The notes below the pieces were generated by a model. The model was given only the letters and a program-made list of their open reading frames with translations. It was not told the DNA's origin and searched no databases. This document shows positions 21,691-30,472 of a stretch of DNA of 64,000 bases, one piece after another. Numbering within the stretch: position 1 is the stretch's first letter; each line of letters opens with the position of its first letter. Source of the DNA: Elephas maximus indicus (Eukaryota; Chordata; Mammalia; Proboscidea; Elephantidae); the NCBI RefSeq assembly GCF_024166365.1, contig NC_064820.1, forward strand, positions 142,744,001-142,808,000, given 5' to 3'. The position numbers and the translations under genes are program-made.

Positions 21691-21975
21691 CAAGGACTGG
21701 TTTAGAGACTGCCCATTCCCAATTTTATATTAGGCTCAGCCACCAGTTATGTGATCTTGGACAAGTCACTTCTGTCCTCAAAACCTCAATTGAAAAATGC
21801 GAGGATTGTGCTCGCTTCAGCAGCGTATACTAAAATTGGAATGATACAGAGAAGATTAGCATGGTCCCTGTGCAAGGATGACATGCAAATTCGTGAAGTG
21901 CTCCACACTGGGGAAAAAAATAGAGAGAGGATCTGAGTAGATGATCCCTAAAGCCTACAATTCTATGACCATGAC
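21691..21975 (+). repeat. MIR-type SINE carrying a U6 insertion
   Basis: 'ccaccagttatgtgatcttg' and 'gacaagtcacttctgtcctc' before the U6 copy, and 'gtagatgatccctaaagcct' after it, are the parts of one MIR-family SINE. GAGGAT flanks the U6 copy at 21801-21806 and 21927-21932. Confidence 0.7.
21808..21910 (+). pseudogene. U6 snRNA retropseudogene
   Basis: Starts GTGCTCGCTTC, as U6 snRNA does, and keeps long exact blocks such as 'tactaaaattgga', 'gatacagagaagattagcat' and 'gcaaattcgtgaag', which include the catalytic ACAGAG box. Against the canonical U6 it has a 2-base deletion near base 18 and about a dozen substitutions, many of them CpG to TpG. The 3' end lacks the oligo-U terminator and reads 'ccacactggggaaaaaaa', an A-rich tail of the kind left by LINE retroposition. 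No U6 promoter (PSE/TATA) is evident upstream; the DNA there is MIR. Not expected to be functional. Confidence 0.92.
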
Positions 21976-22149
21976 GTAAGGCCGAGTTTGCTTGTCCTCC
22001 GTTAATTGTAACCAGAGCTAAGGTTGATGCTCAAGCCATATTTAAGCTCATATTACAAATCACTTTACCTGCATCCTTGTGAGTCCATTTATTTTTAGTT
22101 CCTCAAAAATCACAATCAGAAGGGTTGGGTTGTTTTTATAAGCTTTTCA

Positions 22150-22430
22150 CTACTACTTGCACTGCAGGGGATTTATATATTCATTTATTCATTCTGCCAG
22201 CCGTAAAGAAGAGGACAAGACATGGCAGGCCCTCAGAGGAAGCTGAACCTAGCTAGGGAGAGAAAAATGACACTATAAAACAGCAGAGAATACTAGGAGC
22301 TTCTATAAGAGCCAACAGTATAAGGGCCAACAGTTAGGGCAGGCTAAACGTTCAGAGAAAGGGGAATATCAATAATGAAGTTTGTCAAGTTCCTAAGTGT
22401 GGCTGAGAAAGCTGAGTCCTTACCAGAGCA
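22150..22430 (-). repeat. Possible L2 tail fragment
   Basis: 'attcatttattcattctgcc' and 'ggacaagacatggcaggccc' followed by 'agaatactaggagcttctat' faintly resemble an antisense L2 tail. Weak. Confidence 0.3.
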
Positions 22431-22489
22431 GCTTCATTAAGCTGTCTTTTGGAAAATTAACAAACCAGAAATATACAGATACAGTAAAA

Positions 22490-22698
22490 TCCTCTTGCAA
22501 CAAGTCGATTCCAACTCATGGTGGCCCCATGTGTCTCAGAGTAGAACTGTGCTCCATAGTGTTTTCAGTGGCAGATTTTTCAGGGGTATATTTTTCTTCT
22601 TTTTTTTTTTTTTTAAGACACTTCTGGGTGAACTTGAACCTCCAACGTTTCTGTTAGCAGTTGACTTTATTAACCGTTTGCACCACCCAAGGACACCA
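22490..22698 (-). repeat. AfroSINE, second subfamily
   Basis: 'caacaagtcgattccaactc', 'cagagtagaactgtgctcca' and 'tttgcaccacccaaggacac'. A T run of 14 interrupts the middle. Confidence 0.88.
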
Positions 22699-23430
22699 GA
22701 TACAATAAAGCCCCTCCCCAAAATTAAAGCCCCTGGATAACGAAAAAGCCGGGAGGGAGTAGGGTTGATGAGGGGTTCCCATCCTCTAGCCAGCCCAAGT
22801 TCTCATTTTCTTGGTGGGGGCGGGGCAGGGTGTGGTGGAGACAGCAAGGTGTCAAACATTTGTTATTCATTATGCCAAACTGCAGCTATAACCAGGATGA
22901 TTTACCAAAATCCCAGGTCAGCTGGCCAGCTGTGCAGGATCTTACTGATCATATCATTAACATCCACCACCAGTACTACCACACACAACCCAACAACAGA
23001 ATCCCGGGTTTCACATGATAAAATTCTTAGTCTGCACTTTCCATGCTATGACTTGGTTGTACTCCACTTGGATAATTTGCAAGGAAGTGCAAAGTGAGAT
23101 GAGGGCCAGGGCTGATAGAGAAATGTGGGATGAGACAACTATAGGACTCCTACAGGCAAGAACATGTATTGGAATTCTAAACAAAAGTGGTGATCTGCCA
23201 GGCTCAGCTTTCTTTCTGATTGTTCTCATGTCCCCATTTTCCTTTCCATCCCCATGCTGCCATCTTCCCTGATTCACATTATGGGTCCCTGCTGGCCACC
23301 CAAGGCTATGCTCCTTTTCCTTCAATCCTATTAGTAAAACTTTATCAGATCATCTCCTATTTCCATCACATCGCTCCGGTAGACTATTTCAGTCTACATC
23401 AAATTCCCGGGCCTAGAGTTCAAAGCTTCC
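22699..23430. other. No recognised feature
   Basis: About 730 bases, with a G-rich patch 'ggtgggggcggggcaggg' near 22814. A 110-codon frame (22765-23097) lacks any recognisable domain. Confidence 0.35.
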
Positions 23431-23815
23431 TGTTCTCCGTTCCAGCCAAAGTAGTTTCACCTTCCCACACACAGCGCGCCCATTCCTGCCTCTCTGCCAC
23501 ACTCCTCTTCTGGAATACTTGACTCCCTCCCCAACACTAGCTTAAATCTTTCAGTCCTTCAAGGTTAATCAAGTTTCACTCTCTTCATCAAACTCGACTG
23601 TGACCATTTCAACCCCCCCCCCAGGGGGTTACCCCTTCACCAAATGTCTCTAATGCTGTTTCAAACAATGTAATAGGTAATGATGTATTTTAGTATCTTT
23701 TACTCTGGCCTTCCCAGTTAGACTGATGCACCTGGCCTGGCACAGTTCTTGGCATAGTACCTGTCAGAGAGTTTCTGTAGGCTTTTAATAAATAAATGAG
23801 TTAATGATTATACTA
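23431..23815 (+). repeat. Degenerate L2 3' end
   Basis: 'cattcctgcctctctgccac' and, at the tail, 'ttcttggcatagtacctgtc' plus 'ggcttttaataaataaatga', in the order expected of an L2 3' end. Confidence 0.55.
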
Positions 23816-23899
23816 GCCATGTTGTCTATATCCTTTATCTCCCATATAACTTGTCACTCAAACCAGATTTATTTTGTGCCAATGTTTTGTCCAAAACCA

Positions 23900-24260
23900 T
23901 TTCTTAAGTGGTTCCCATTGTAGCACCTGGAGGAGTCCTGGAAAGATAGTAATGTAGGCAAGTCCATGCCTTCACGGAGCAGGGAATAGGAGCAGGGAAT
24001 ATGAGTAAGAAAGACAGTACCAAAAGTATAAAAGGTAGATTGAAAGTTCTGAATGTATAAAAGATGATAAGACAGTTATGTTACATACAGGCCATGTAGG
24101 AGAATGCATCTTAGGAAGATGTAATTGAGAAAGAACAAGAGGTGTAATTGAATCAATAATGAGGAAAAGCATGGAAAAATTATCCACATTCCAGCCTGGA
24201 TAAAAGAACGGGTAATGACAAGCAATAGAGGAAATCAGCACAAGATGTGTGTGCAATCTA
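23900..24260 (-). repeat. Possible antisense L2 tail
   Basis: 'tccatgccttcacggagcag' matches the antisense L2 phrase for the end of the 3' region. The rest is badly decayed. The following 24261-24760 is unassigned. Confidence 0.35.
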
Positions 24261-24760
24261 GGACCCGTTTAGATCTGTGCCCAACAGAGAAGCACGTGCT
24301 GCCAGGGCTGGAGCAGGACGGTGGGGGCTTGTTTGTTAATGTGTTGATTATAACTCCAAATGGCTGAATATGTAGTATCTATTCATTGATTCCAGGTGTT
24401 GTGTGTGGGTTCTTCTCGTGATTCATTTGTTCATTTACTACTTTATTAGATTCCCTGGCGGCTCTTGTTAACACTTACAAAACACAGGGCTGGCCCTTCA
24501 GGTGAAATCAAGACTGGTAAAATGGAAGAAAAATGATAATATGAGAAAGGTATGCAAGATTCCTGCAGGTAGGAAAAAGAGTAACTCTTTAAGTGTTCAG
24601 AGAAAGAAGAGCCAATTCTGGAGGTAGCTAGCAGTTGTAAAAATGTTCTGAACTAAAAGTTATATAAGCCAGCTTTTAGAATACTAATTTTTCGTTGTTG
24701 TTCTTTTTTAGTTGAAGTTATCTTTTCTCCTTTTTTTTTTTTTCGTCTTACTTTTTCTGA

Positions 24761-25025
24761 TATCAGCGTAATTATAATAACAAACACTCTAAATGGCACT
24801 TACTATATGCCAGGATTATTTTAAGCACTTTCCATATGTTAATTCATTTAATCTTTACAACAAAACTTACAATGTAGATACTATCATCAGCCCCATTTTA
24901 CAGATGAGAAAGCTGACGCACAGAGAAGTTAAAGTACTTGCCCAAGGCCACAGAGCTTGTAAGTGGTAGACCCAGGGGTCAAATCAGGGAACCAGGCACC
25001 AGAACCCATGTTCCTCACTACTAAA
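24761..25025 (+). repeat. MIR SINE, near full length
   Basis: Long MIR copy: 'cacttactatatgccaggat', 'aattcatttaatctttacaa', 'ccccattttacagatgagaa', 'cttgcccaaggccacagagc' and 'gtaagtggtagacccagggg'. One of the best preserved MIRs in the window. Confidence 0.92.
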
Positions 25026-25083
25026 TTTAAGGCAATACGCACACACATACATTGAATATATTTTTCCCCCACCCCTACCCCAA

Positions 25084-25135
25084 ATCAAAAAAACCAAACC
25101 CATTGTCGTCAAGTGATTTTGGCTCATAGCAACCC
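25084..25135 (-). repeat. AfroSINE fragment
   Basis: 'aaaccaaacccattgtcgtc' and 'tggctcatagcaaccc'. Tail portion only. Confidence 0.75.
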
Positions 25136-25239
25136 ACACTCCAAAGAGTCATTAAATCAAAGGTGCACCATACAATCCAGGACTCCTTAAAATCCACGAA
25201 CTGTGGAATCTCTGTTCCTGATACATTGCATTGCAATTG

Positions 25240-25570
25240 GGGTGGGAATTCAATTTGATCTAGCAAATATTTATTTAGCTGCAGAGGATTAAGAGATGAA
25301 TAAGATACAGTCACTCTCCTTAAGAAGGTCAATATGTAGTGGGAAACACAGATAAGTAAACGGCTCATTACAGTGCGCTGCTGCAGTAAGTGCTATAGTT
25401 CTGCTTCTGTTGTGTCAACAATGCTTGTGGGCTGCCAGAGACAAAGGAATTAATTCTGCCTGCCAGGTTTAAAGAGGTTTCACAGAAGGTGGGTGTCACT
25501 CAGGCTAGGGGACAGTTGTGGGGGGAGGTGAGGACTTTCCAGGGATGGTTATGTAGAGGCCTAATCAGTG
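25240..25570 (-). repeat. Degenerate L2 3' end
   Basis: 'agcaaatatttatttagctg', 'agatgaataagatacagtca' and 'gacaaaggaattaattctgc', consistent with an antisense L2 tail. Confidence 0.45.
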
Positions 25571-25775
25571 GTAATTTAAAATGGTACTGAAATAGTACGC
25601 CAATTCTGCCCTGACCTTTGCAGTCCTTTCCCACAAAGGTCCTAAGGGGTGTATGTGCACAAAAAAGGCAAAGCAAGGTCAGCTAATAGATTCTTTTTAG
25701 CTTTGTCCCCCCAGACTCCAATATAAACTCTGAGAAGCTAGTTAGACCCATGGAAAATGCCTTCGTGTAAGCTAC

Positions 25776-25980
25776 TAGTACAAGTTGCCATTGAGTAGGC
25801 TCCAACTCATGGCGACCCCGTGAGTGTCAGAGTAGAACCATGCTCCGCAGGGTTTTCAGTGGCTGATTTTTCAAAAGCAGATTGCCAGACCTTTCTTCTG
25901 AGGTACTTCTGGGTAGTCAAGGTGCTAATCTTTGAGTTAGCAGCTGACAACTTTAACCATTTGCATCATGCAAGGATTCC
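25776..25980 (-). repeat. AfroSINE, second subfamily
   Basis: 'caagttgccattgagtaggc', 'gcgaccccgtgagtgtcaga', 'catgctccgcagggttttca' and 'catcatgcaaggattcc'. Confidence 0.88.
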
Positions 25981-25992
25981 TTACCTGAGTTA

Positions 25993-26163
25993 CCAAAAAC
26001 CAAAACCAAACCCACTGCTGTTGAGTCGATTATCGACTCACAGCGACCTATAGGACAAAGTAGAACTGCCCCATAGAGCTTCTGAGGAGCACCTGGTGGT
26101 TTCAAACTGCTGAACTTTTGGTTAGCAGCCATAGCTCTTAACCATTATGCCACCAGGGTTTCC
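25993..26163 (-). repeat. AfroSINE, first subfamily, with target duplication
   Basis: 'aaaaccaaaaccaaacccac', 'aggacaaagtagaactgccc' and 'atgccaccagggtttcc'. TTACCTGAGTTA (25981-25992) and TTACCTAAGTTA (26164-26175) flank it, a 12-bp target duplication with one change. Confidence 0.92.
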
Positions 26164-26199
26164 TTACCTAAGTTAGTTTGATTTAAATTCTAACAGCAT

Positions 26200-26608
26200 G
26201 GGATCACAATATAGGGTTCCCGACAGAGCTGGAAAAAATGTAGAACAAAATTCTAACTCAAAAAGAAAGACCAGACTTACTGGCCTGACAGAGGCTGGAG
26301 AAACCCTGAGAATATGGCCCCCGGACACCCTTTCAGCTCAGTAATGAAGTCACTCCCAAGGTTCACCCTTCAGCCAAAGATTGCAGAGGCCCATTAAATA
26401 AAAAACAAAAACTAAAGGGGCATACCAGCCCTGGGGCAAGGACTAGAAGGCAGGAGAGGACAGGAAAGCTAGTAACAGGGACCCCAAGGTGAAGAAGGGA
26501 GACTGTCAACATGCCGTGAGGTTGTTAACCAATGTCATAAAACAATATATGTACTAACTGTCTAATGAGAAGCTAATTTGTTCCGTAAACTTTCATCTAA
26601 AGCACAAT
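26200..26608 (+). mobile_element. 5'-truncated LINE 3' end with target duplication
   Basis: A 409-bp insert between AAATTCTAACAGCAT (26185-26199) and AAATTCTAGCAGCAT (26609-26623). It ends 'tcatctaaagcacaat' and has no long A run. It resembles L1 3'-UTR sequence seen in afrotherians and has no open coding region. The near-identical 15-bp duplication suggests a comparatively recent insertion. Confidence 0.7.
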
Positions 26609-26623
26609 AAATTCTAGCAGCAT

Positions 26624-27040
26624 ACAAGGTCTGCTGTTTCACCCAAAACACAAACCCAAAATGTATGTCTCATCACTATGATTTGAGGAAAAGCTAATGT
26701 AAAACATACCATACAGTGCCAAAGTAGAAGGACCCATCATAGAAAGACAGGCCTGGCAACATAGAGAGAAGGGTGAGTACCAGAAGAGAGGAGAGATGAC
26801 CTGGGCTTCTCCTGAGGGAACAGGCTGGGCCCTTGATGTGGGAAAGAGAAGAGAAATGATCAGGCTACACTCAGGGAGTGGCTCAGTCCTCAGTCCCAAC
26901 CCAGCCTTGTGAGATTCTTTGAAATTGTCACAATATAGCCACCAGCGCTTTTCTTTATTTTTTAAATACAGTATAATGCAATATTAGGCCACTGGCAGCC
27001 CTTATAAGTGACTGACTCATAGCATTGACTCCTCCCTGAA
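26624..27040. other. No recognised feature
   Basis: About 400 bases between the LINE insert and the AfroSINE cluster. Nothing identified. Confidence 0.4.
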
Positions 27041-27280
27041 GGAGCCCTGGTGGCATAACAGTTAAGTACTTAGCTGCTAACCAAGGGGTTCACGATTCAA
27101 ACCCACCAACCATTCTGTAGGAGAAAAGACCTGGCAATCTGCTCCCATAAAAACAAACCAAATCCACTGATGTTGAGTCCATCCCCCATAAAAATTACAG
27201 CCTAGGAAGCCTATGGAGCAGTTCTATTGTGTCGTATAGGGTCATTATGAGTCGACTTGACTCAATGGCACACAATGAGC
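27041..27280 (+). repeat. AfroSINE with a nested antisense piece
   Basis: Plus-strand type I copy ('ggagccctggtggcataaca', 'cacgattcaaacccaccaac', 'gggtcattatgagtcgactt'). A short antisense AfroSINE tail ('aaaccaaatccactgatgtt') sits inside at about 27150-27182. Confidence 0.88.
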
Positions 27281-27365
27281 ACTCCTCCTTTGAGTAGAAT
27301 AAAAATGATGGGGAAGAATGTGAGGAGCAGAAGGACTCCCTTTCCCCAGAGGCCAAAACACATTC

Positions 27366-27539
27366 CAAAAACAAACAAACGAACAAACCCATTGCCATTA
27401 AGTCAATTCCAACTCATAGACACACTATAGGACAGAGTAGAACTGCCCCATAGGGTTTTCAAGGAGCAGCTGGTGCATTCCAACTGCCAAACTTTTGGTT
27501 AGCAGCCACAACTCTTAACCACTGAGCCACCAGGGCTCC
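27366..27539 (-). repeat. AfroSINE, chain member 1
   Basis: 'aaacgaacaaacccattgcc', 'aggacagagtagaactgccc' and 'actgagccaccagggctcc'. Full length, antisense. Confidence 0.92.
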
Positions 27540-27552
27540 AAAGCACATTAAA

Positions 27553-27709
27553 AACCCATTGCCCTTGAGTCGATTCTGATTCATAGAGACCCTATAGGAC
27601 AGAGTAGAACTGCCCCATAGGGTTTCCAAGGAGCACCTGGTGGATTCGAACTGCTGACCTTTTGGTTGGCAGCCGTAGCTCTTAACCACTACATCACCAG
27701 GGTTTCCCC
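27553..27709 (-). repeat. AfroSINE, chain member 2
   Basis: 'acccattgcccttgagtcga', 'ccatagggtttccaaggagc' and 'acatcaccagggtttcccc'. Antisense and lacking the extreme GT-rich tail. Confidence 0.92.
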
Positions 27710-27722
27710 AAAGCACATCAAA

Positions 27723-27771
27723 TCCCCCAAAAACTGAATCCATTGCCATCAAGTCGATTTTGACTCATATG
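27723..27771 (-). repeat. AfroSINE tail fragment, chain member 3a
   Basis: 'actgaatccattgccatcaa' and 'gtcgattttgactcatat', immediately followed by a plus-strand copy. Possibly the remnant of a copy into which the next one inserted, or of an inversion. Confidence 0.8.
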
Positions 27772-27901
27772 GAAAGCCTGGTGACATAGTGGTTAACTGC
27801 TACGACTGCTAGCCAAAAGATTGGCAGTTTGAATCCACCAGGTGCTCCTTGGAAACTCTATGGGGCAGTTTTACTCTGTCTTATAGGGTCACAGTGAATG
27901 C
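27772..27901 (+). repeat. AfroSINE, chain member 3b
   Basis: 'ggaaagcctggtgacatagt', 'ttggcagtttgaatccacca' and 'gcagttttactctgtcttat'. It stops at 'ggtcacagtgaatg', missing its tail. Opposite in orientation to its neighbours. Confidence 0.88.
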
Positions 27902-27914
27902 AAAGTACATTAAA

Positions 27915-28080
27915 CCGAAACCAAACCCACTGCCATCGAGTCAATTCCGACTCATAGCGACCCTATAGGACAGAGTAGAACTGCCCCCATAGAGTTTCCA
28001 AGGAGTGCCTGGCAGATTTGAACTGCCAACCTCTTGGTTAGCAGCTGTAGCACTTAACCACTACACCACCAGGGTTTCCC
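27915..28080 (-). repeat. AfroSINE, chain member 4
   Basis: 'cgaaaccaaacccactgcca', 'tagcgaccctataggacaga' and 'ctacaccaccagggtttccc'. Well preserved, bounded by exact AAAGTACATTAAA on both sides, so probably the youngest of the chain. Confidence 0.93.
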
Positions 28081-28129
28081 AAAGTACATTAAAGGTATAA
28101 AATTCCACAGTATATTCGGGGATCAAGTC

Positions 28130-28450
28130 CAATTCAACTTTGTAGAGTATATGGTTTACAGTGAAGAGTTCAAAAAATGAGGTAATTTCCCTCTTTTAGC
28201 CTCAGTTTCCCCATTTGAAAATGAAAGGAATCATTCTGAGATCTGATAAGGCAGCATTTTGTTCTGAAATTCTTGCACAGTGTTTTTGCTCATAGCTGGA
28301 GTGATAGAGAAGACTCTCAAGAAGAGTGGGGCTTCACTTTCCAGCTCTATGGCCTTAGGCAAGCTACTGATGTCCCTGAGCCTCACTTTATAGATGGGGA
28401 CCTCTATAAGATAGCTGTGAAGCCTTTTGAGTGTCTACTATGCGCCCCTG
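28130..28450 (+). repeat. MIR sequence, one or two copies
   Basis: 'agcctcagtttccccatttg' near 28199 and, separately, 'cagctctatggccttaggca' with 'ccctgagcctcactttatag' near 28342-28392. Either two MIRs or one with an internal gap. Confidence 0.65.
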
Positions 28451-28927
28451 CTTCTACGAGTCTGGACATAATTAATGTCATTAGCAGTAGGGTCAAAAGG
28501 ACTAGAACTTGCTTTAGGTATTTTAATCAAGAGTTTATTTAATGCAGGGATTCATGGGCTTACCGAATCATTGGATGGGCCTCTTGGAATGACTGCCAGA
28601 GTCACACAGAATTGGCCACTAAAGGAGCTGCTAACTCAGAGGCACAACTGGAACCAAGGCAGTCTAGCCTGAGGCCCTTGCTGAAGCAGGAAGCTAGAGA
28701 ACGGACACAGGAAGCTAGAGAACGGACACAAGAAGCTGTGTTGAGGGATCAGAGTCAGGTCTAGAAGTGGCCATTACACAACTGCTTCTTAACCACCAGG
28801 AAGCTAGAGAACAGAGGTCAACTCAGGAAACTCATCACCTTGCTGGTTGGTGAAGACAGCCAGAAACCAAAAGAAGCCTCTGTCTCACTTTCTTCTACTA
28901 AATTTCCTGTGATAGCTTCTTTTGGTA
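28451..28927. other. Unassigned DNA around a short tandem repeat
   Basis: No gene recognised. Region includes the 21-base tandem at 28688-28729. A stretch after the next AfroSINE (29102-29200) may continue the same old element. Confidence 0.35.
28688..28729. repeat. Exact 21-base tandem duplication
   Basis: A 21-base unit containing 'gaagctagagaacggacac' occurs twice, at 28688-28708 and 28709-28729, without a difference. A third, imperfect occurrence ('aggaagctagagaacagag') is at 28798-28816. Confidence 0.95.
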
Positions 28928-29101
28928 AAAAAAAAAAAAAAAAAAAAAAACCATTGCCGTCAAGTTGATTCTGACTCATAGCAACCGTATAGGACAGAGT
29001 AGAACTACCCCATAGAGTTTCCAAGGAGCACCTGGTACATTCAAACTCGGACCTTTTGATTAGCCCCCAAACTGTTAACCACTACACCACCAGGGTTTCC
29101 T
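28928..29101 (-). repeat. AfroSINE after a long A run
   Basis: A22 at about 28928-28950 runs straight into 'ccattgccgtcaagttgatt', 'aggacagagtagaactaccc' and 'ctacaccaccagggtttcc'. The GT-rich tail expected on this side is replaced by the A run. Confidence 0.88.
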
Positions 29102-29560
29102 TTCTGTTGGTAGAACTTAATTTATATCCAGAATCTTAGCCTCAAAGGAATCTGGGAAATGTAGTTTCTAGGTGGCCAACAATGTGCCAAGTGGAAGCTC
29201 TATTTACTATGAAAGAAGGGGACAGAATTTTGGAAACAATTAAATGCCTGCCCTTTCAGTAGAGGTTGGAAGAAGAAGGCATTTAGGGACAGGGAACACT
29301 ATCAGCAAAGTCCCAGGGGAAGGACAGAAGGGCCAGCAAGAACAACTGGGTAACTGAGACAGGCAAGAGATCAGGCTGGCTGAATTAAAAAGCCTCTCAC
29401 TTGGTATTCTTGGAATCTAAACTTGAGTGCAGACCACCATATAACTTTTGCTGCTGGCACCTGAAAACTACTTGTGATTAACAAACTAGGTACTTAGATA
29501 AGGTAAGGGGCTACATTTCAAGGCCCTGTGTGTTTGACCAGCTATAAATTATTGATAATC
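29102..29560. other. No recognised feature
   Basis: Unassigned DNA between an AfroSINE and the retroviral LTR. Confidence 0.35.
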
Positions 29561-30200
29561 CTCCTGAGTTGTTTTTCAAGGCCTCACCAGGTGCAGAGCA
29601 TGCGCAATAAAGATCAACGTGGCCTATGACTGCCCTTCCACATGAGACAAACATGAGCAGGGACCCCTCGCCAGGACTCAAACCAAGATCTAGGGGCATC
29701 GCGCACGTACAACATCCCAGAATAAGTCCCGTCGGACATCCTGGAAGCCTTTGTAACAGACTCCATCTTAGTTACAGCAACCTCCGCGAGGAAATCCATC
29801 TTAAATTCTGTGAGCACATTTGATTTTCATAATCCCTCCCCTACTCCTGGAAATCTCCACCCATCTAATGAAAAAAAGATAATGCCTCCCCATCCCCCCC
29901 CACCCCCTAAAACCTTATTTTTTTTTTTCCCCTACTCCTGGAAATCTCCACCCATCTAATGAAAAAAAGATAATGCCTCCCCATCCCCCCCCCACCCCCT
30001 GAAACCTTATACAAACCCTAGGAAATCCTTTGTTCACAAGAGACTGGAGGCTAGCGTAGGTGGAAACCCCTCTCCATCTCTCCTTTGCCGGCCTTTTGCT
30101 TTCTTTCTGTCACTAATACAGCTTTGTTCGTGTGGAACCTCCGAGCCTCTCCTGGTCATTCATGGTCAGAAGAAGGTGAGAGCCTAGGCAGGGCTTAGTC
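29561..30200 (+). mobile_element. Retroviral LTR, class I (ERV1)-like
   Basis: Has the layout of a gammaretrovirus-type LTR. A U3 with 'tgtaacagactccatcttag' and C-rich blocks is followed by 'cttatacaaaccctaggaaa' and a U5-like 'aatacagctttgttcgtgtg', 'gaacctccgagcctctcctg'. Several CpG sites survive (for instance 'atcgcgcacgtac' and 'acctccgcgagg'), suggesting a younger age than the other LTRs here. No gag or pol frame follows, so it looks solo. Ends and target duplication were not resolved. Confidence 0.55.
29838..30010 (+). repeat. 81-base tandem duplication in LTR U3
   Basis: The block starting 'cccctactcctggaaatctc' and ending 'aaaccttat' occurs at 29838-29918 and again at 29929-30010, offset 91 bases and separated by a T run. 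The copies differ by one C in the homopolymer and by one base near the end. Confidence 0.93.
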
Positions 30201-30394
30201 CTGAGCTGAGAAGCCTTGCCCTGCAACATAACTACAATGAAGAAGCATGAGAAGAACCCTGTAAGGAAACTTAGAAACTGTACAGCTGACATTCTGTAAC
30301 AGTTTAAATAGAAACCATTTCTGACTTTCTGTATTTTTTTCCCTTTAGGATAGTGAAAACTTAGGATCCTTTATTCAGGGTCCTTCTTCCCTGT

Positions 30395-30472
30395 TCTGTT
30401 GTTGTTGTTGGTTGTCATCAAGTCAATTCTGCCTCATGGCTACTTCTTCCCTAAAAAAAAAAAAAAAAAAAG
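30395..30472 (-). repeat. RTE/AfroSINE tail scrap with A run
   Basis: 'tgttgttgttggttgtcatc' and 'aagtcaattctgcctcatgg', then an A19 run at about 30453-30471. Too short to tell RTE from AfroSINE. Confidence 0.65.

Larger units (their letters stand above)
27354..28093. repeat. Chain of AfroSINEs separated by a reiterated 13-base target
   Basis: The word AAAGCACATTAAA at 27540-27552 recurs as AAAGCACATCAAA (27710-27722), AAAGTACATTAAA (27902-27914) and AAAGTACATTAAA (28081-28093). A degraded form, AAAACACATTCC, lies near 27356. Each interval carries AfroSINE sequence. This is what serial insertion into the same target, each time copying the target, would leave. Confidence 0.85.

Noticed and set aside
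27041-28093. CRISPR-like array of spaced repeats
   Set aside because: The spacers are AfroSINEs, the DNA is mammalian, and the repeat is a target site. Not a CRISPR.
29561-30250. Complete provirus starting at the class I-like LTR
   Set aside because: No primer-binding site or gag/pol frame could be recognised after the LTR, and no second LTR follows in the window.
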